DNA of 64,000 nucleotides from Azospirillum sp. (GCA_016124535.1 WGNK01000004.1:62001-126000), one strand, 5' to 3'. Numbered from the stretch's first letter, positions 1 through 8,810 are shown. The notes: a model not told the origin generated them from the letters alone. Numbers and translations are program-made.

Positions 1-1
1 G

Positions 2-1384
2 GGCGGGGTCGCGCCGCGCGGCCGGATCGGACTGCCCGGTCTGGCCGAGCCGACCGTGGTGCGCCACTATACCCGGCTCAGCCGCAACAATTATGCGATC
101 GATGCCGGGTTCTACCCGCTGGGCTCGTGCACGATGAAGCACAATCCGCGGATCAACGAGAAGCTGGCGCGATTGCCGGGCTTTGCCGATCTCCACCCGC
201 TGCAGCCGCTGTCGACGGTTCAGGGGGCGCTGGAGCTGATCGATACCCTGGCGCATTGGCTGAAGACGCTGACCGGTATGCCCGCGGTGGCGATGTCGCC
301 GGCGGCCGGCGCCCATGGCGAGCTGTGCGGCATGATGGCGATCCGCGCCGCGCTGGATCACCGGGCCGACCGGCCGCGCAAACGGGTTCTGGTGCCCGAG
401 AGCGCTCACGGCACCAACCCGGCGACCGCGGCGGCGCTGGGCTTCACGGTCGATACCATCCCGGCCGATGCGCGCGGCCGGGTGGATCTGGACGCCTTCA
501 AGGCCAAGCTGGGCGATCCGGCGACCACCGATGTCGCGGCGATCATGTTGACCAACCCCAATACTTGCGGGCTGTTCGAGACCGACATCATCGCAATCGC
601 CGAGGCGATCCATCAGGCCGGAGCGTTCTTCTACTGCGACGGCGCCAATTTCAACGCCATCGTCGGCCGGGTCCGCCCGGCCGATCTCGGCGTTGATGTC
701 ATGCACATCAATCTGCACAAGACCTTCTCGACGCCCCATGGCGGCGGGGGGCCGGGCAGTGGCCCGGTGGTGTTCTCCGAAGCGCTGGCGCCGTTCATCC
801 CGTTGCCCTCGGTGGTGCATGACCGCGACGGTTTCCACCTGGTCGAAACCAACGACGACGACGGCGCCACCGGCCTGGCCTTCGGGCGGATGAAGGCGTT
901 CCATGGCCAGATGGGCATGTTCGTGCGGGCGCTCGCCTATGCCATGAGCCACGGCGCCGACGGCCTGTTCCAGGCCTCGTCGGATGCCGTGCTCAACGCC
1001 AATTACCTGCTGGCCCGCCTCGGGAGCGACTACTCGACGCCGTTCGAGGGGCCGTGCATGCACGAGGTGCTGTTCGACGACCGCTCGCTCAAGGGCAGCG
1101 GCGTGACCACCCTCGACATCGCCAAGGCGCTGATCGACGAGGGCTACCACCCGATGACGGTGTATTTTCCGCTGGTCGTCCACGGCGCCATGCTGATCGA
1201 GCCGACCGAGACCGAAACCAGGGCGGCGCTGGATCAGTTCATCGCGGTGATGAAAGGCTTGGCCGAGCGTGCCAAGTCGGGCCACGCCGATTATTTCCAC
1301 GCCGCCCCGACCCTGACGCCGCGCCGTCGTCTCGACGAAACCGCCGCGGCGCGCAAACCGGTGCTGAGGTGGAAGGCTAACTAA
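2..1384 (+). CDS. gcvPB: Glycine dehydrogenase (decarboxylating) subunit 2, 5' end outside window
   Basis: This is the C-terminal subunit of the two-subunit P-protein of the glycine cleavage system, a PLP enzyme that decarboxylates glycine and passes the aminomethyl group to the H-protein lipoyl arm. The frame is open from base 2, so the N-terminus lies to the left; the GTG at 56 is internal. The visible part has the family segment RHYTRLS followed by YPLGSCTMK, and the PLP-binding lysine lies in HKTFSTPHGGGGPG (Lys codon 719-721). The C-terminus looks complete and is followed by a strong terminator, so this is the last gene of its operon. gcvPA, gcvH and gcvT would be expected just to the left. 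Confidence 0.95.
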   Translation, partial: GGVAPRGRIGLPGLAEPTVVRHYTRLSRNNYAIDAGFYPLGSCTMKHNPRINEKLARLPGFADLHPLQPLSTVQGALELIDTLAHWLKTLTGMPAVAMSPAAGAHGELCGMMAIRAALDHRADRPRKRVLVPESAHGTNPATAAALGFTVDTIPADARGRVDLDAFKAKLGDPATTDVAAIMLTNPNTCGLFETDIIAIAEAIHQAGAFFYCDGANFNAIVGRVRPADLGVDVMHINLHKTFSTPHGGGGPGSGPVVFSEALAPFIPLPSVVHDRDGFHLVETNDDDGATGLAFGRMKAFHGQMGMFVRALAYAMSHGADGLFQASSDAVLNANYLLARLGSDYSTPFEGPCMHEVLFDDRSLKGSGVTTLDIAKALIDEGYHPMTVYFPLVVHGAMLIEPTETETRAALDQFIAVMKGLAERAKSGHADYFHAAPTLTPRRRLDETAAARKPVLRWKAN

Positions 1385-1408
1385 TAAGAAGAAAGAGCGA
1401 GGAGGATT

Positions 1409-1440
1409 AAAAAAGGGGGCTGTCTGGCCCCCTTTTTTTT
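1409..1440 (+). terminator. Intrinsic terminator of the gcv operon
   Basis: GGGGGC (1415-1420) and GCCCCC (1427-1432) form a six-pair GC stem with loop TGTCTG. A run of A precedes it and eight T follow it, so the stem can extend as A-U pairs. The T tract ends two bases before the stop codon of the minus-strand STAS gene, so the site may serve both strands. Confidence 0.9.
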
Positions 1441-1441
1441 G

Positions 1442-1777
1442 TCAGTGGATCACGGCGCTGATCGCACTGGTCAGGGATCGATAGACCGGGTACTCGATAC
1501 GATTGGTCCGCAGCGTCCACTCAACCGTCGGCAGCGAGGCCACGATGACGGCTCTGCCGCCGCGCCGAATCAGGCCGCGACAACTCGTGCGGATATAAAG
1601 AATTCCGAGCAGCGGCAGCGCGTGGATGCGATCGAGGTCGAGGATGACGGTAGGATGGCCGTTGCAGGCGGCGGCCAAACCCAGTTCGGCGCGATCCGAC
1701 CCCTGATAGGTGAAGTCGCCCAAGACCATGACATGGGCGATGTCGGCGCGGATCCAGCCAACCCTGACATCGACCAT
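1442..1777 (-). CDS. STAS-domain-like protein lacking the phosphorylatable Ser
   Basis: A small (111 aa) cytosolic protein with the order of strands and helices of anti-sigma-factor antagonists: an N-terminal strand pair, then VILDLDRIHALPLLGILYI, then a helix and a strand ending near VIVAS. In canonical STAS proteins the equivalent loop reads D-S-S-G and the serine is phosphorylated. Here it reads ALPLLG, so partner switching by serine phosphorylation is not expected. I chose the ATG at 1777 over an upstream ATG at 1822 because GGAGG (1783-1787) sits five bases before it. It lies downstream of the kinase gene on the same strand, about 270 bases away. The family call rests on pattern reading only. 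Confidence 0.5.
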   Translation of the reverse strand: MVDVRVGWIRADIAHVMVLGDFTYQGSDRAELGLAAACNGHPTVILDLDRIHALPLLGILYIRTSCRGLIRRGGRAVIVASLPTVEWTLRTNRIEYPVYRSLTSAISAVIH

Positions 1778-2044
1778 GATTGCCTCCGTGGACTCTTGGC
1801 TCACTGCGGTCCGAGCGTTCACCCAACGTTTGCTGGTGGTCCTGGGCCGATCGGTAAATACACGATCCGACGCAAGATCGCTGAATACTAAGCTTGGAAA
1901 GATGGCAAATTTATGGCGGCGTGGACGTCGTCACCGAAATACCGGGGAGTCGCTCGCGCTTTAGTAGACGTAACCCAAAGGTTTGAGACGACTTTTTGGT
2001 GCAGGCTGCGACTATGTGTCGCAAAACCGTCGTGCGTAGACGGC
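1778..2044. other. Spacer between the kinase and STAS genes
   Basis: About 270 bases, less GC-rich than its surroundings, with no convincing open frame on either strand. It presumably holds the 3' end of the kinase transcript and the STAS promoter. I could not identify a specific promoter or terminator. Confidence 0.4.
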
Positions 2045-3460
2045 TCAGGTACCGTTGAGGCTGTGCTCAAGCACATCGGGGGTGAAATACCGCAGATGGG
2101 CGCTCCAAAGTGCATGGTCGCGCGTGGTCGGCAGGACGATCTCGATCCGGCGGACATGGACTGGCGCGAAGGCGGCGAAGCTGCGGAAGGCTTCCAGCAT
2201 CAGTTGGGCCGCGCGCTCTTCGGGCAGCGCGCCGTCGCGGTCGGGCGGCGGGAAGCTGACCAAAGCGGCGCCGCGCAGATCGGCGCCGAACAACCCGCGC
2301 AGCACGCCGCGCTGGATGCAGAAGGCGTTGCCCTGAACCACCACCGACTGGGCCAGCCAATAGGGATGCGGGTGCTCCGCCTGTTGCCACAAGACATCAC
2401 CCAGCACCGGTGGTCGCCGGGTCGCGGCAAGCGTGGCGTCGGGCGGCGGCAGCCCCGCCGTTGCCGTCAGCGCCGCGCCCGCCTCGGACCGCGCCGAAAA
2501 ATCCGGGGCGACCGGCAGCACCACGGCCTCGCCCGGTTGCGGTGCCAGCGCGCCGCAGCGCAGTGCGATCACCAGATCGCCGATCCTGCAGACATCCGCA
2601 GACAGCCATTGCAGCGGCAGCGCGGTGGTGGCGATGAAGCGGAACAGTTCCGCCACGGTCTGGGCACTGTCGTAGCGTTCGACCGGCGCTTTGGCGAGCA
2701 TGCGGGCAATCACCCAGAAGGCGTAGGCCTCGCGCGGGCTTTGGGCCGCGGGCGCGCCATAGGGCCGGCTGAGATGGGCGTCGCGCAGACCATCGAGACT
2801 GTCGGTGACGAAGGGTGGCCGCCCGGTCAGAACCGCGTGGGCGGTGGCGCCCAGGGCATAGATGTCCGATTGCCGGGTGATCTCGCCATCGGTCCATTGT
2901 TCCGGCGGCTTGTAGTTGGGGGTGCCCCAATCCGCGCTCTCGTCGGAGTGGGCGAAGGCCGCGCGGTCGACCGCCAGTCCGAAATCGCCCAGCGCCGCAC
3001 TGCCGTCGCCGCGCAGGTAGATATTGCCGGGCTTCACGTCGCGGTGGATCACACCGGCCTGATGGACTGCGTGCAGACCCGACGCGATGCCGGCGATGAT
3101 GGCGCAGGCGATGCCGGTCGGCAGGTGCCGCCCCTGCTGCCGGCAGACTTCGACCAACTCCATCAGGTCGATGCCATCGACGAAGCCGTGGATCATGAAC
3201 GGCACCGTGCCTTCGAGCCCGGCATCGACGATCGGCACGACATGGCGCGAGATCACCCGCGCCGCCAGATGGGCCTCGCGAAAGACGTCGGTCGCGGTGG
3301 TTTGTTTGACCAGCTTGACCACGAACGGCACCTTGAGCACGGGATGACTAGCGAGCAGCGTCACCCCCATGCCGCCCTCGGCCAGGACGGTTTCCACCCG
3401 CAAACCACGGAAGCTGCTGCCAGGCAGACCCGGCGCCGGTTCGGATTGAGCCTCGTCCAT
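2045..3460 (-). CDS. Ser/Thr protein kinase with C-terminal macro-like domain
   Basis: A 471-residue soluble protein. Residues about 20-275 are a Hanks-type kinase: glycine loop AEGGMG (27-32), ATP-binding Lys49, HRDVKPGN with catalytic Asp141, DFG at 159-161 and an activation-segment end YKPPEQ. All key residues are present, so it should be active. Residues about 288-465 look like a degenerate macro domain (ADP-ribose-binding fold): GDLVIAL, then VVLPVAP, a GDV strand, LVSFPPP in place of the usual AFPAIGTG strand, a helix ERAAQLMLEAFRSF and a final strand IEIVLP. The diagnostic NAAN and glycine-loop residues are not preserved, so ligand binding is uncertain. There is no membrane segment. 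The start ATG has GGGAGG upstream. The kinase call is firm; the second domain is inferred. Confidence 0.85.
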   Translation of the reverse strand: MDEAQSEPAPGLPGSSFRGLRVETVLAEGGMGVTLLASHPVLKVPFVVKLVKQTTATDVFREAHLAARVISRHVVPIVDAGLEGTVPFMIHGFVDGIDLMELVEVCRQQGRHLPTGIACAIIAGIASGLHAVHQAGVIHRDVKPGNIYLRGDGSAALGDFGLAVDRAAFAHSDESADWGTPNYKPPEQWTDGEITRQSDIYALGATAHAVLTGRPPFVTDSLDGLRDAHLSRPYGAPAAQSPREAYAFWVIARMLAKAPVERYDSAQTVAELFRFIATTALPLQWLSADVCRIGDLVIALRCGALAPQPGEAVVLPVAPDFSARSEAGAALTATAGLPPPDATLAATRRPPVLGDVLWQQAEHPHPYWLAQSVVVQGNAFCIQRGVLRGLFGADLRGAALVSFPPPDRDGALPEERAAQLMLEAFRSFAAFAPVHVRRIEIVLPTTRDHALWSAHLRYFTPDVLEHSLNGT

Positions 3461-3509
3461 CAGTAACCCTCCCCCATGATGCCGGCACGGGTGCCGACGA
3501 CGGTTCGGC

Positions 3510-3827
3510 TCAGGCGGCCTTTTCGATGCCGGGCCGTTCGCTGCCCGGCTGTGGTCCCAGGCTCTGCTGGCGCCGACGCAAGCGGGCCAGTTTTTTTTCC
3601 AGTTTCCGGATGCGCTTATCGAGGCGCAAGCGCCGCCGCGCCGCCTTCTTGGACGGGGCCGCCGCGATCAGGGGCAGGATCCGTCGGTTGATCCTGGCCT
3701 TGTCCTGGTCCGGCAGGCGCTTCCAGGCCTTGACCTCCGCCCGGCTGCGCCGACAGCCAAGGCACCAGCCGGCGTCATCGAATCGGCACAGCCTCATACA
3801 TGGGTCTTCGAGACTGATCTCGCCCAT
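3510..3827 (-). CDS. DUF1289-family protein with basic helical tail
   Basis: A 105-residue protein. The N-terminal half has the DUF1289 cysteine pattern (DPCMRLC, then WCLGCRRS, four cysteines likely to bind a metal), followed by the family helix around EVKAWKRLP. The C-terminal half, from about residue 65, is a very basic Arg/Lys/Leu-rich segment that could form a coiled coil or bind nucleic acid; most DUF1289 proteins are shorter and lack it. The ATG at 3827 is preferred because GGAGG lies four bases upstream; a frame-extending ATG at 3884 has no such site. The DUF1289 function is not established. A Fur-box-like sequence about 40 bases upstream suggests iron control. Confidence 0.75.
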   Translation of the reverse strand: MGEISLEDPCMRLCRFDDAGWCLGCRRSRAEVKAWKRLPDQDKARINRRILPLIAAAPSKKAARRRLRLDKRIRKLEKKLARLRRRQQSLGPQPGSERPGIEKAA

Positions 3828-3866
3828 AATTCCTCCGCTCGTCACAACAAGCGCCAGGATATTTAT

Positions 3867-3888
3867 AATGAGAATGAGTTGCAATAAT
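3867..3888. promoter_or_regulatory. Candidate Fur box upstream of the DUF1289 gene
   Basis: The core TGAGAATGAGTTGCA, flanked by AAT and ATAAT, resembles proteobacterial ferric-uptake-regulator operators, which combine TGAGAATGA-type half-sites. It lies in a short AT-rich stretch 40-60 bases upstream of the DUF1289 start, where a promoter would be. The second half-site is imperfect. Read by eye, not scored. Confidence 0.4.
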
Positions 3889-3902
3889 CGATTGTCGACG
3901 GG

Positions 3903-5372
3903 TCACGGCAGCTTCAGATCGGCGAAGCTGCGGCGCAGGCTGGCCAGGATGTCGGCGGCCAATTCGCCTTCGCTCAGCGTCAGGCGCCGACCGCTGCCGG
4001 CCGCGAGCTGGCGGTGGAGCAGGCCTGCCAGCCGCGCGCTCAGGACGGCAGCCAGCGTCGGCTTGCGTTCGAGCAGCCGGCGGACCAGGGCGAGGTCGAG
4101 TTCGGCGACCAGGACGGCGGTGCGGGCGCGGAGCGTGCGGGGATAGCCGTCGCCGGTAAACAGTGCCTCGGCCCCAACCAGGCTGCCCGGACCGACCAGG
4201 TCCACCGATCCGTCGGCGGCACGCCCGGTCCCGGCGCCGAGCAGCCCTTCGACCACCAGCAGCGCCGCGACGGCACTCTCGCCGGCCTGGGCCAGGACCG
4301 TACCGGCCGCCGCCGCGCGCATCCTCCCACCCTCGGCGAGCAACGCCAGGTCGTCAGGATCGAGTCCGCCGAACAGCTCGGTGCCGGCCAGCATCAGAGC
4401 AATGTGGCCGACCTCGGGCGCGGTCCGGGTCGCCACCGGGAGATCGCCGTCGAGCCGTTGATAGCGCGCCACCGCGGGCCGGATGCCGGCCCGCGCCAGA
4501 TGGAGCAGGACCTGGGACAGAACGGCGCTGCGCCCGCGCACCCGGGTCTCCAGGCTGGGGAAGAAGTTCAGCATGTACTCGACGCCATGGGTGGTGATCT
4601 CCTTGACCCAGGCGACCGGCGCCGGCGCGTCCGGGCCGACGAAGCCCTGCCCGCCCTCGGTCGCCGCCGCTTCGAGGATGCGGATGGCGCGGTCGGGCGC
4701 AATCTCGGGGTCGAGGGTGATGATCATCGGCGCCCGCAGGAAGTTCTGGGGCGTCGAGTAGTTGGTGATGACCGACGCCGCGAGCTTGCTGTTGGGGATG
4801 ACCACGATATTGCGGTAGAGATCCTGGATGCGGGTCGACCGCCAGCTGATCTCCAGGACCTTGCCCTCGATCTGATACTCGCCGGCCTTGTGCAGCAGCA
4901 CGGAATCGCCGATCTTGACCGGGCGGTCGATGTTGATCGCCAGCCCGGTGAAGATGTCGAGGATCATGTCGCGGAGTGCGATGCCGAACACGAAGCCGAC
5001 GATGCCCGAGGCCGCCCACAGGACGGTCAGATCCTGCTTGAACACGATGCCGGCGACCGCGGCGGCGCCGACCACGAAGACGATCAGCGCCCACAGCTGG
5101 GACAACAGGCGCGGCGTCGGCGTGCCCAAGGCCGAGGCGACCAGCCCATCGAGCACGACGTATTGGACCAGCCGCTGCACGAACACGGCGAGGAACAGGA
5201 TTTCGCCGAAGCCCAGCGCATAGGCCAGAATCTGGCTGGCGGTGTCGAAGGCGGCGACGCCGATCGAGTGGAAGGCTGAGCCGCCATAATAGAGCGCCGC
5301 CCCGATCGCCCCGCAGAAGAACAGGGGAATCAGAAGCTTGCGGAGCTTTCCGGAGCGCGGTTGCGGCGGCAT
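3903..5372 (-). CDS. MscS-type channel fused to a cyclic-nucleotide-binding-like domain
   Basis: A 489-residue inner-membrane protein. There are three predicted transmembrane helices (about 12-32, 50-75 and 90-115), then the MscS pore and beta domain, including GIALRDMILDIFTGL and INIDRPVKIGDSV, to about residue 290. From about 325 to 445 a cNMP-binding-like jelly roll follows, with AGESAVAALLVVEGLLG and a GPGSLVGAEALF loop. Such fusions are known as bacterial cyclic-nucleotide-gated-channel-like MscS proteins, often insensitive to tension. The start is 20 bases after the chemoreceptor stop on the same strand, so it probably belongs to that operon. Whether it binds cAMP, cGMP or c-di-GMP cannot be read here. 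Confidence 0.88.
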   Translation of the reverse strand: MPPQPRSGKLRKLLIPLFFCGAIGAALYYGGSAFHSIGVAAFDTASQILAYALGFGEILFLAVFVQRLVQYVVLDGLVASALGTPTPRLLSQLWALIVFVVGAAAVAGIVFKQDLTVLWAASGIVGFVFGIALRDMILDIFTGLAINIDRPVKIGDSVLLHKAGEYQIEGKVLEISWRSTRIQDLYRNIVVIPNSKLAASVITNYSTPQNFLRAPMIITLDPEIAPDRAIRILEAAATEGGQGFVGPDAPAPVAWVKEITTHGVEYMLNFFPSLETRVRGRSAVLSQVLLHLARAGIRPAVARYQRLDGDLPVATRTAPEVGHIALMLAGTELFGGLDPDDLALLAEGGRMRAAAAGTVLAQAGESAVAALLVVEGLLGAGTGRAADGSVDLVGPGSLVGAEALFTGDGYPRTLRARTAVLVAELDLALVRRLLERKPTLAAVLSARLAGLLHRQLAAGSGRRLTLSEGELAADILASLRRSFADLKLP

Positions 5373-5392
5373 TGCTGGGGTCCGTCAGCCGG

Positions 5393-7339
5393 TCAGGCGA
5401 GGGTGAAGCGGTCGACCTGGGCGCGGGTCTGATGGACCATGCGCGCCAGCTCCTCCATCGTGGCGCCAATCTCCTCGGCCGCGGCGGCATTGGCCTCGCC
5501 GGCGACGTGGAGGTCGCCGACCTGCTGCGACAGGGTCTGGACGATGCCCGATTGTTCGGTGATCGCCGAGGCGATGGTCGCGACGGTGGCGCCGCTGCTC
5601 GCCGCCGCCTCGGCGATCCGGTCCATGGTGGCACGGGCGCCGCGCACCCCGTCGGCACTGCGCTTGACCCCCTCGGTGGCCTCGCCGACCAGGGCGCCGA
5701 TGTCGCGTGCCGCCAGTGCCGCCTCCTCGGCCAGGCGGCCGATCTGGTGGGCGACCACGCCGAAGCCGCGCCCGGCGTCGCCGGCCCGCGCCGCTTCGAT
5801 GCCGGCATTGATCGACAAGACCTGGGTCTTGTCGGCGATCCGGGTGATCGCCGCGGTGATCTGGTCGATCCGGCCGTGGCGCCCGGCGATCCGTTCGACC
5901 TCTTCGGCGAGCGCCCCGAGTTCGGTGCGGCCGGCCGCCGCCAGCTCCGAAGCCGAGCGGGCAATCGTACTGCCGGTCGCGGAATTGACCGCGACGTGCT
6001 CGACCGCCGCCGCGGTCTGGCCGATCGCCGCCGACAGTTCGGCCAGGGTCGCCATCTGCTGGGTCGAGCCCTGGGCGACCTGCTGGGCCGCCGCGGTGGT
6101 TTCGGTGGTGGCCGAGGCGACCTGGGTGGTGTTCCCGGCGATTGCGGTCAGCAGCTCGCCGAGCCGCGCCATGCCCTGGTTGACATTGGCCTTGAGGCCG
6201 GCGAAAGCGCCCTGGTAGCTGCCGTCGATGGTCGGCCGCAGGTCGCCCGACGCCAGTCCTTCGGCGACCCGGCCGACCTCGGCGAGCAGGCCGGCCAGGG
6301 CATCCAGGCTGCGGTTGACGTTGGCCTTGAGCGCCCGCAGATCGCCCTCATAGGCGCCCTGCATGCGGCCCGAGAGATCGCCGGCGGCGAGGCGCTGCAT
6401 CACCTCAGCGACTTCGAGCAGGGGCCTGGTCAGGGCCTCGACCAGTTCATTGGCGCCCTTCAGCAGTGTGCCGAACTCGCCCTTGTAGCGCCCGGCATCG
6501 GCGCGCACCGAAAGGTTGCCGGCGCGGGCCTCGGCGATCATGGCATGCAGGCCGCCGACCACCGACCGGATGGTTGCCACGGTGCCGGCGGCAGCGGTGG
6601 CGATGCGCCCGACCTCGTCGCCCCGGCCCTGGCCCGGCAGCGTGATATCGAGGATGCCCTCCGACACCTTGGCGACCGCCGCCGACAGCTCGGCGATCGG
6701 CCGCGAGATCATGCGTTCGGCGGCCCAGGCCAGCAGGATCGCGATTGCCAGCACCGCGATGCTGGAGCCGATCACGATGGTCCGGCTGGACGCGAAGATA
6801 CGATTGCCCTCCTCGCTGGCGGCCATCGCGCTCTGCTGGTTCAACTCGACCAACCGGGTCAGATGGGCGCTGAACTCCTGGAACATCCGCCCGCTCTCCT
6901 TGAGCTGGGCCGCGGCCGCGTCATTCTGGTTGGCGCGGGAATGGATGATCGCCTGACGGCTGGCCGCGAGATAGGCGGCATATTGCTTGGCGAAATCGCC
7001 GTAGATCGTCTGCTCCTCCGCCGAGTCGATCAGCGGCTCGTAAGTCGCCCGAGCCTTGGCGATCTCGCCCTCCAGGCCGCTCAGCTCCTGCTCCCGCCGG
7101 GCCATTTCCTCGGGGTCGGTGCTGAGGACATGCAGCGCTTCGCCGATCCGGTAATCGCTGGTCGCGGTATTGATCGTGGCGGTCAGGACCAGGCTGGGAA
7201 TCCAGTTCTGCTCCATTTCGGTCGAGAAATGGTTGAGTTCGGCCATGCGCTCGATGGTAATCAGCCCGACCGCCAGGAAACAGCCGGCCAGCCCCAGGAA
7301 GGCCAGGCGCAGTTTGGTCTTGATCGTAATCGCGTTCAT
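5393..7339 (-). CDS. Methyl-accepting chemotaxis protein with several HAMP-like repeats
   Basis: A 648-residue chemoreceptor. A first membrane helix (about 9-30) and a second (about 190-210) enclose a four-helix-bundle type periplasmic sensor. A HAMP domain follows (MISRPIAELSAAV), then three further HAMP-like units recognisable by AGNLSVRAD, AAGDLSGRM and ASGDLRPTI. The signalling hairpin ends in VLSINAGIEAARAGDAGRGF, a variant of the usual [14 protein letters not shown]. The ATG at 7339 overlaps the stop of the upstream CheW-like gene (ATGA), and GAGGG precedes it; longer upstream extensions of this frame are antisense-like and unsupported. It is probably translationally coupled to its neighbour. 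The ligand is unknown. Confidence 0.92.
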   Translation of the reverse strand: MNAITIKTKLRLAFLGLAGCFLAVGLITIERMAELNHFSTEMEQNWIPSLVLTATINTATSDYRIGEALHVLSTDPEEMARREQELSGLEGEIAKARATYEPLIDSAEEQTIYGDFAKQYAAYLAASRQAIIHSRANQNDAAAAQLKESGRMFQEFSAHLTRLVELNQQSAMAASEEGNRIFASSRTIVIGSSIAVLAIAILLAWAAERMISRPIAELSAAVAKVSEGILDITLPGQGRGDEVGRIATAAAGTVATIRSVVGGLHAMIAEARAGNLSVRADAGRYKGEFGTLLKGANELVEALTRPLLEVAEVMQRLAAGDLSGRMQGAYEGDLRALKANVNRSLDALAGLLAEVGRVAEGLASGDLRPTIDGSYQGAFAGLKANVNQGMARLGELLTAIAGNTTQVASATTETTAAAQQVAQGSTQQMATLAELSAAIGQTAAAVEHVAVNSATGSTIARSASELAAAGRTELGALAEEVERIAGRHGRIDQITAAITRIADKTQVLSINAGIEAARAGDAGRGFGVVAHQIGRLAEEAALAARDIGALVGEATEGVKRSADGVRGARATMDRIAEAAASSGATVATIASAITEQSGIVQTLSQQVGDLHVAGEANAAAAEEIGATMEELARMVHQTRAQVDRFTLA

Positions 7340-8700
7340 GACACCCTCGAAGCGGGCAGCCGGAGATTGACCCAGCCGAGCACGGAAGAGACCACAAGCC
7401 GCCGCACCGAAAACGGCAGCGCCGGAAAATCGAAGTCGCCGCGCAGCCGAACCAGCCACCCTTCGCCGCTGTCGTCGGGCCGGACCGCCTCGACCACGGC
7501 GGCGGCGGCGCGGGGCAGCCAGGGCGGCGACTGCCAGCGGCGGCCGGTCGGCTCGGGGCGAAGGCGGTCGGCGGCGAGCAGGACGTGCCAGGCGTCGGGA
7601 CCGCCGAGTTCGACCAAGGTTCGGCACGCCGGGCTCCCCGGCGCCTGACCCGCCTGCCGTCGGTGCCGGTCGCCGCCCAACACCGGCAAGGCTGCGCGCC
7701 GCCGCCTGGCTTGGAGGGCGCCGGCCGGCACCTCGTCTGGATCCAGCACCCGGCCCAGGCACGCCAGCGGCACCACGGCGGCAACTCCGCCGGTCTCGAT
7801 CAGCAGGCCACCACCGGCGCCGCTCACCGTGTCTTCGCTCCCCCGCTGGCGGCCGGCAGAGATCGGCGCCGGGCAATCGAACCCGGGATTGCCGGTGCCG
7901 CCGACTGCCTGCGCAAAGGATTCGATCACCACAGGAACCCCGCCCTCGGCCAGGAAACAGACCGTGGCCGGCGCGTCCGCATCGCCGCCCGGCCGGAACA
8001 GGTGGATCACGGCGGACCGCGGCAGGCGGTGCAGGCCGACCACACGCGACACCGCGAAAGCGCCCTCGCCGCCGCCGCAGTCGCCGAGGACCGCCCAGCC
8101 GCTCGGCCGGGGCTCCGGACTCGCTGCCGCCGCGACCAGCGGTATCAGCCGGCCGTCGATGGTGGCGACGGTGACGGCGGCGGCGCCGTGGCCGGCAAGC
8201 GTGGACACCGCGTCGATCCGGGCTGCCGCCTCGATGCCGTCGACCGGCAGCGCCAGCCGCCGTCCAGGCTGGTCGACCAGCAGCAGATCGACCACCGGAT
8301 CAGGGTCTGAAGTTTCCGGCGCGACCGCCGAAATCTCCGCTGGTTCCTCGGCCAAAAGCGCAAACACCGCAGCGAGCGGAAACGGCGTCGGGGCCTGCGC
8401 CGGCTTGGCCCAGCCGAGCACGGCGTCGACCCGGAGCGCGACCTCGCCGCGGCCCTGCGGTCCGGCAATCACCACCAGTTTACCGGCCCGGCCCGCCGGC
8501 TCCTGAGCCGCCTTCTCCCGACCGCCGCCCGGCACCAGAAGGGTGGCATCGATCTGGGTCATCGGCCGGCCCGCGACCTCGACCAGGCCGTCGGTCGGCG
8601 CGCGCTGCAAGGGCAGGGGCGACACCGGCGCCGGAAACGCCACCGCGCGCACCACAGCGCGCGGCAGGGCGAAACAGCCTCCGGCCGCGCTGACGATCAA
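7336..8700 (-). CDS. Protein with three CheW-like repeats
   Basis: A 454-residue soluble protein built from three diverged CheW-like units, starting near residue 1 (FALPRAVVRAV), 135 (VDLLLVDQPGRRLALPVDGIEAA) and 290 (GLLIETGGVAAVVPLACLGRVL). Each has the strand pair then a loop ending near P-L typical of CheW domains. Tandem CheW proteins act as scaffolds between chemoreceptors and CheA; this gene directly precedes a receptor, with a four-base ATGA overlap. The listed start is TTG at 8700. The frame stays open upstream, and a CTG at 8757 has AGAGGAAG just before it, so the true start may be 19 codons earlier. The Ala/Gly/Pro-rich sequence has weak conservation, and the repeat assignment is by eye. 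Confidence 0.65.
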   Translation of the reverse strand: MIVSAAGGCFALPRAVVRAVAFPAPVSPLPLQRAPTDGLVEVAGRPMTQIDATLLVPGGGREKAAQEPAGRAGKLVVIAGPQGRGEVALRVDAVLGWAKPAQAPTPFPLAAVFALLAEEPAEISAVAPETSDPDPVVDLLLVDQPGRRLALPVDGIEAAARIDAVSTLAGHGAAAVTVATIDGRLIPLVAAAASPEPRPSGWAVLGDCGGGEGAFAVSRVVGLHRLPRSAVIHLFRPGGDADAPATVCFLAEGGVPVVIESFAQAVGGTGNPGFDCPAPISAGRQRGSEDTVSGAGGGLLIETGGVAAVVPLACLGRVLDPDEVPAGALQARRRRAALPVLGGDRHRRQAGQAPGSPACRTLVELGGPDAWHVLLAADRLRPEPTGRRWQSPPWLPRAAAAVVEAVRPDDSGEGWLVRLRGDFDFPALPFSVRRLVVSSVLGWVNLRLPASRVS

Positions 8701-8810
8701 CGGTTCCGACCGCTCGGAACGGCGGTCGGCTTCAACGTCGAGGCCGGTATCGATCAGGTTCGCTTCCTCTGTTCTGCTGCCGCAGCTTGGCTCTCAGCGC
8801 CACGGTCCTT

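Noticed and set aside
1913..3466. A 517-residue plus-strand frame over the kinase gene
   Set aside because: The minus strand encodes a kinase with all catalytic motifs; the plus frame is low complexity.
5372..7648. A 758-residue plus-strand frame over the chemoreceptor
   Set aside because: It mirrors the codon bias of the minus-strand receptor; no motifs, and the sense protein is clear.
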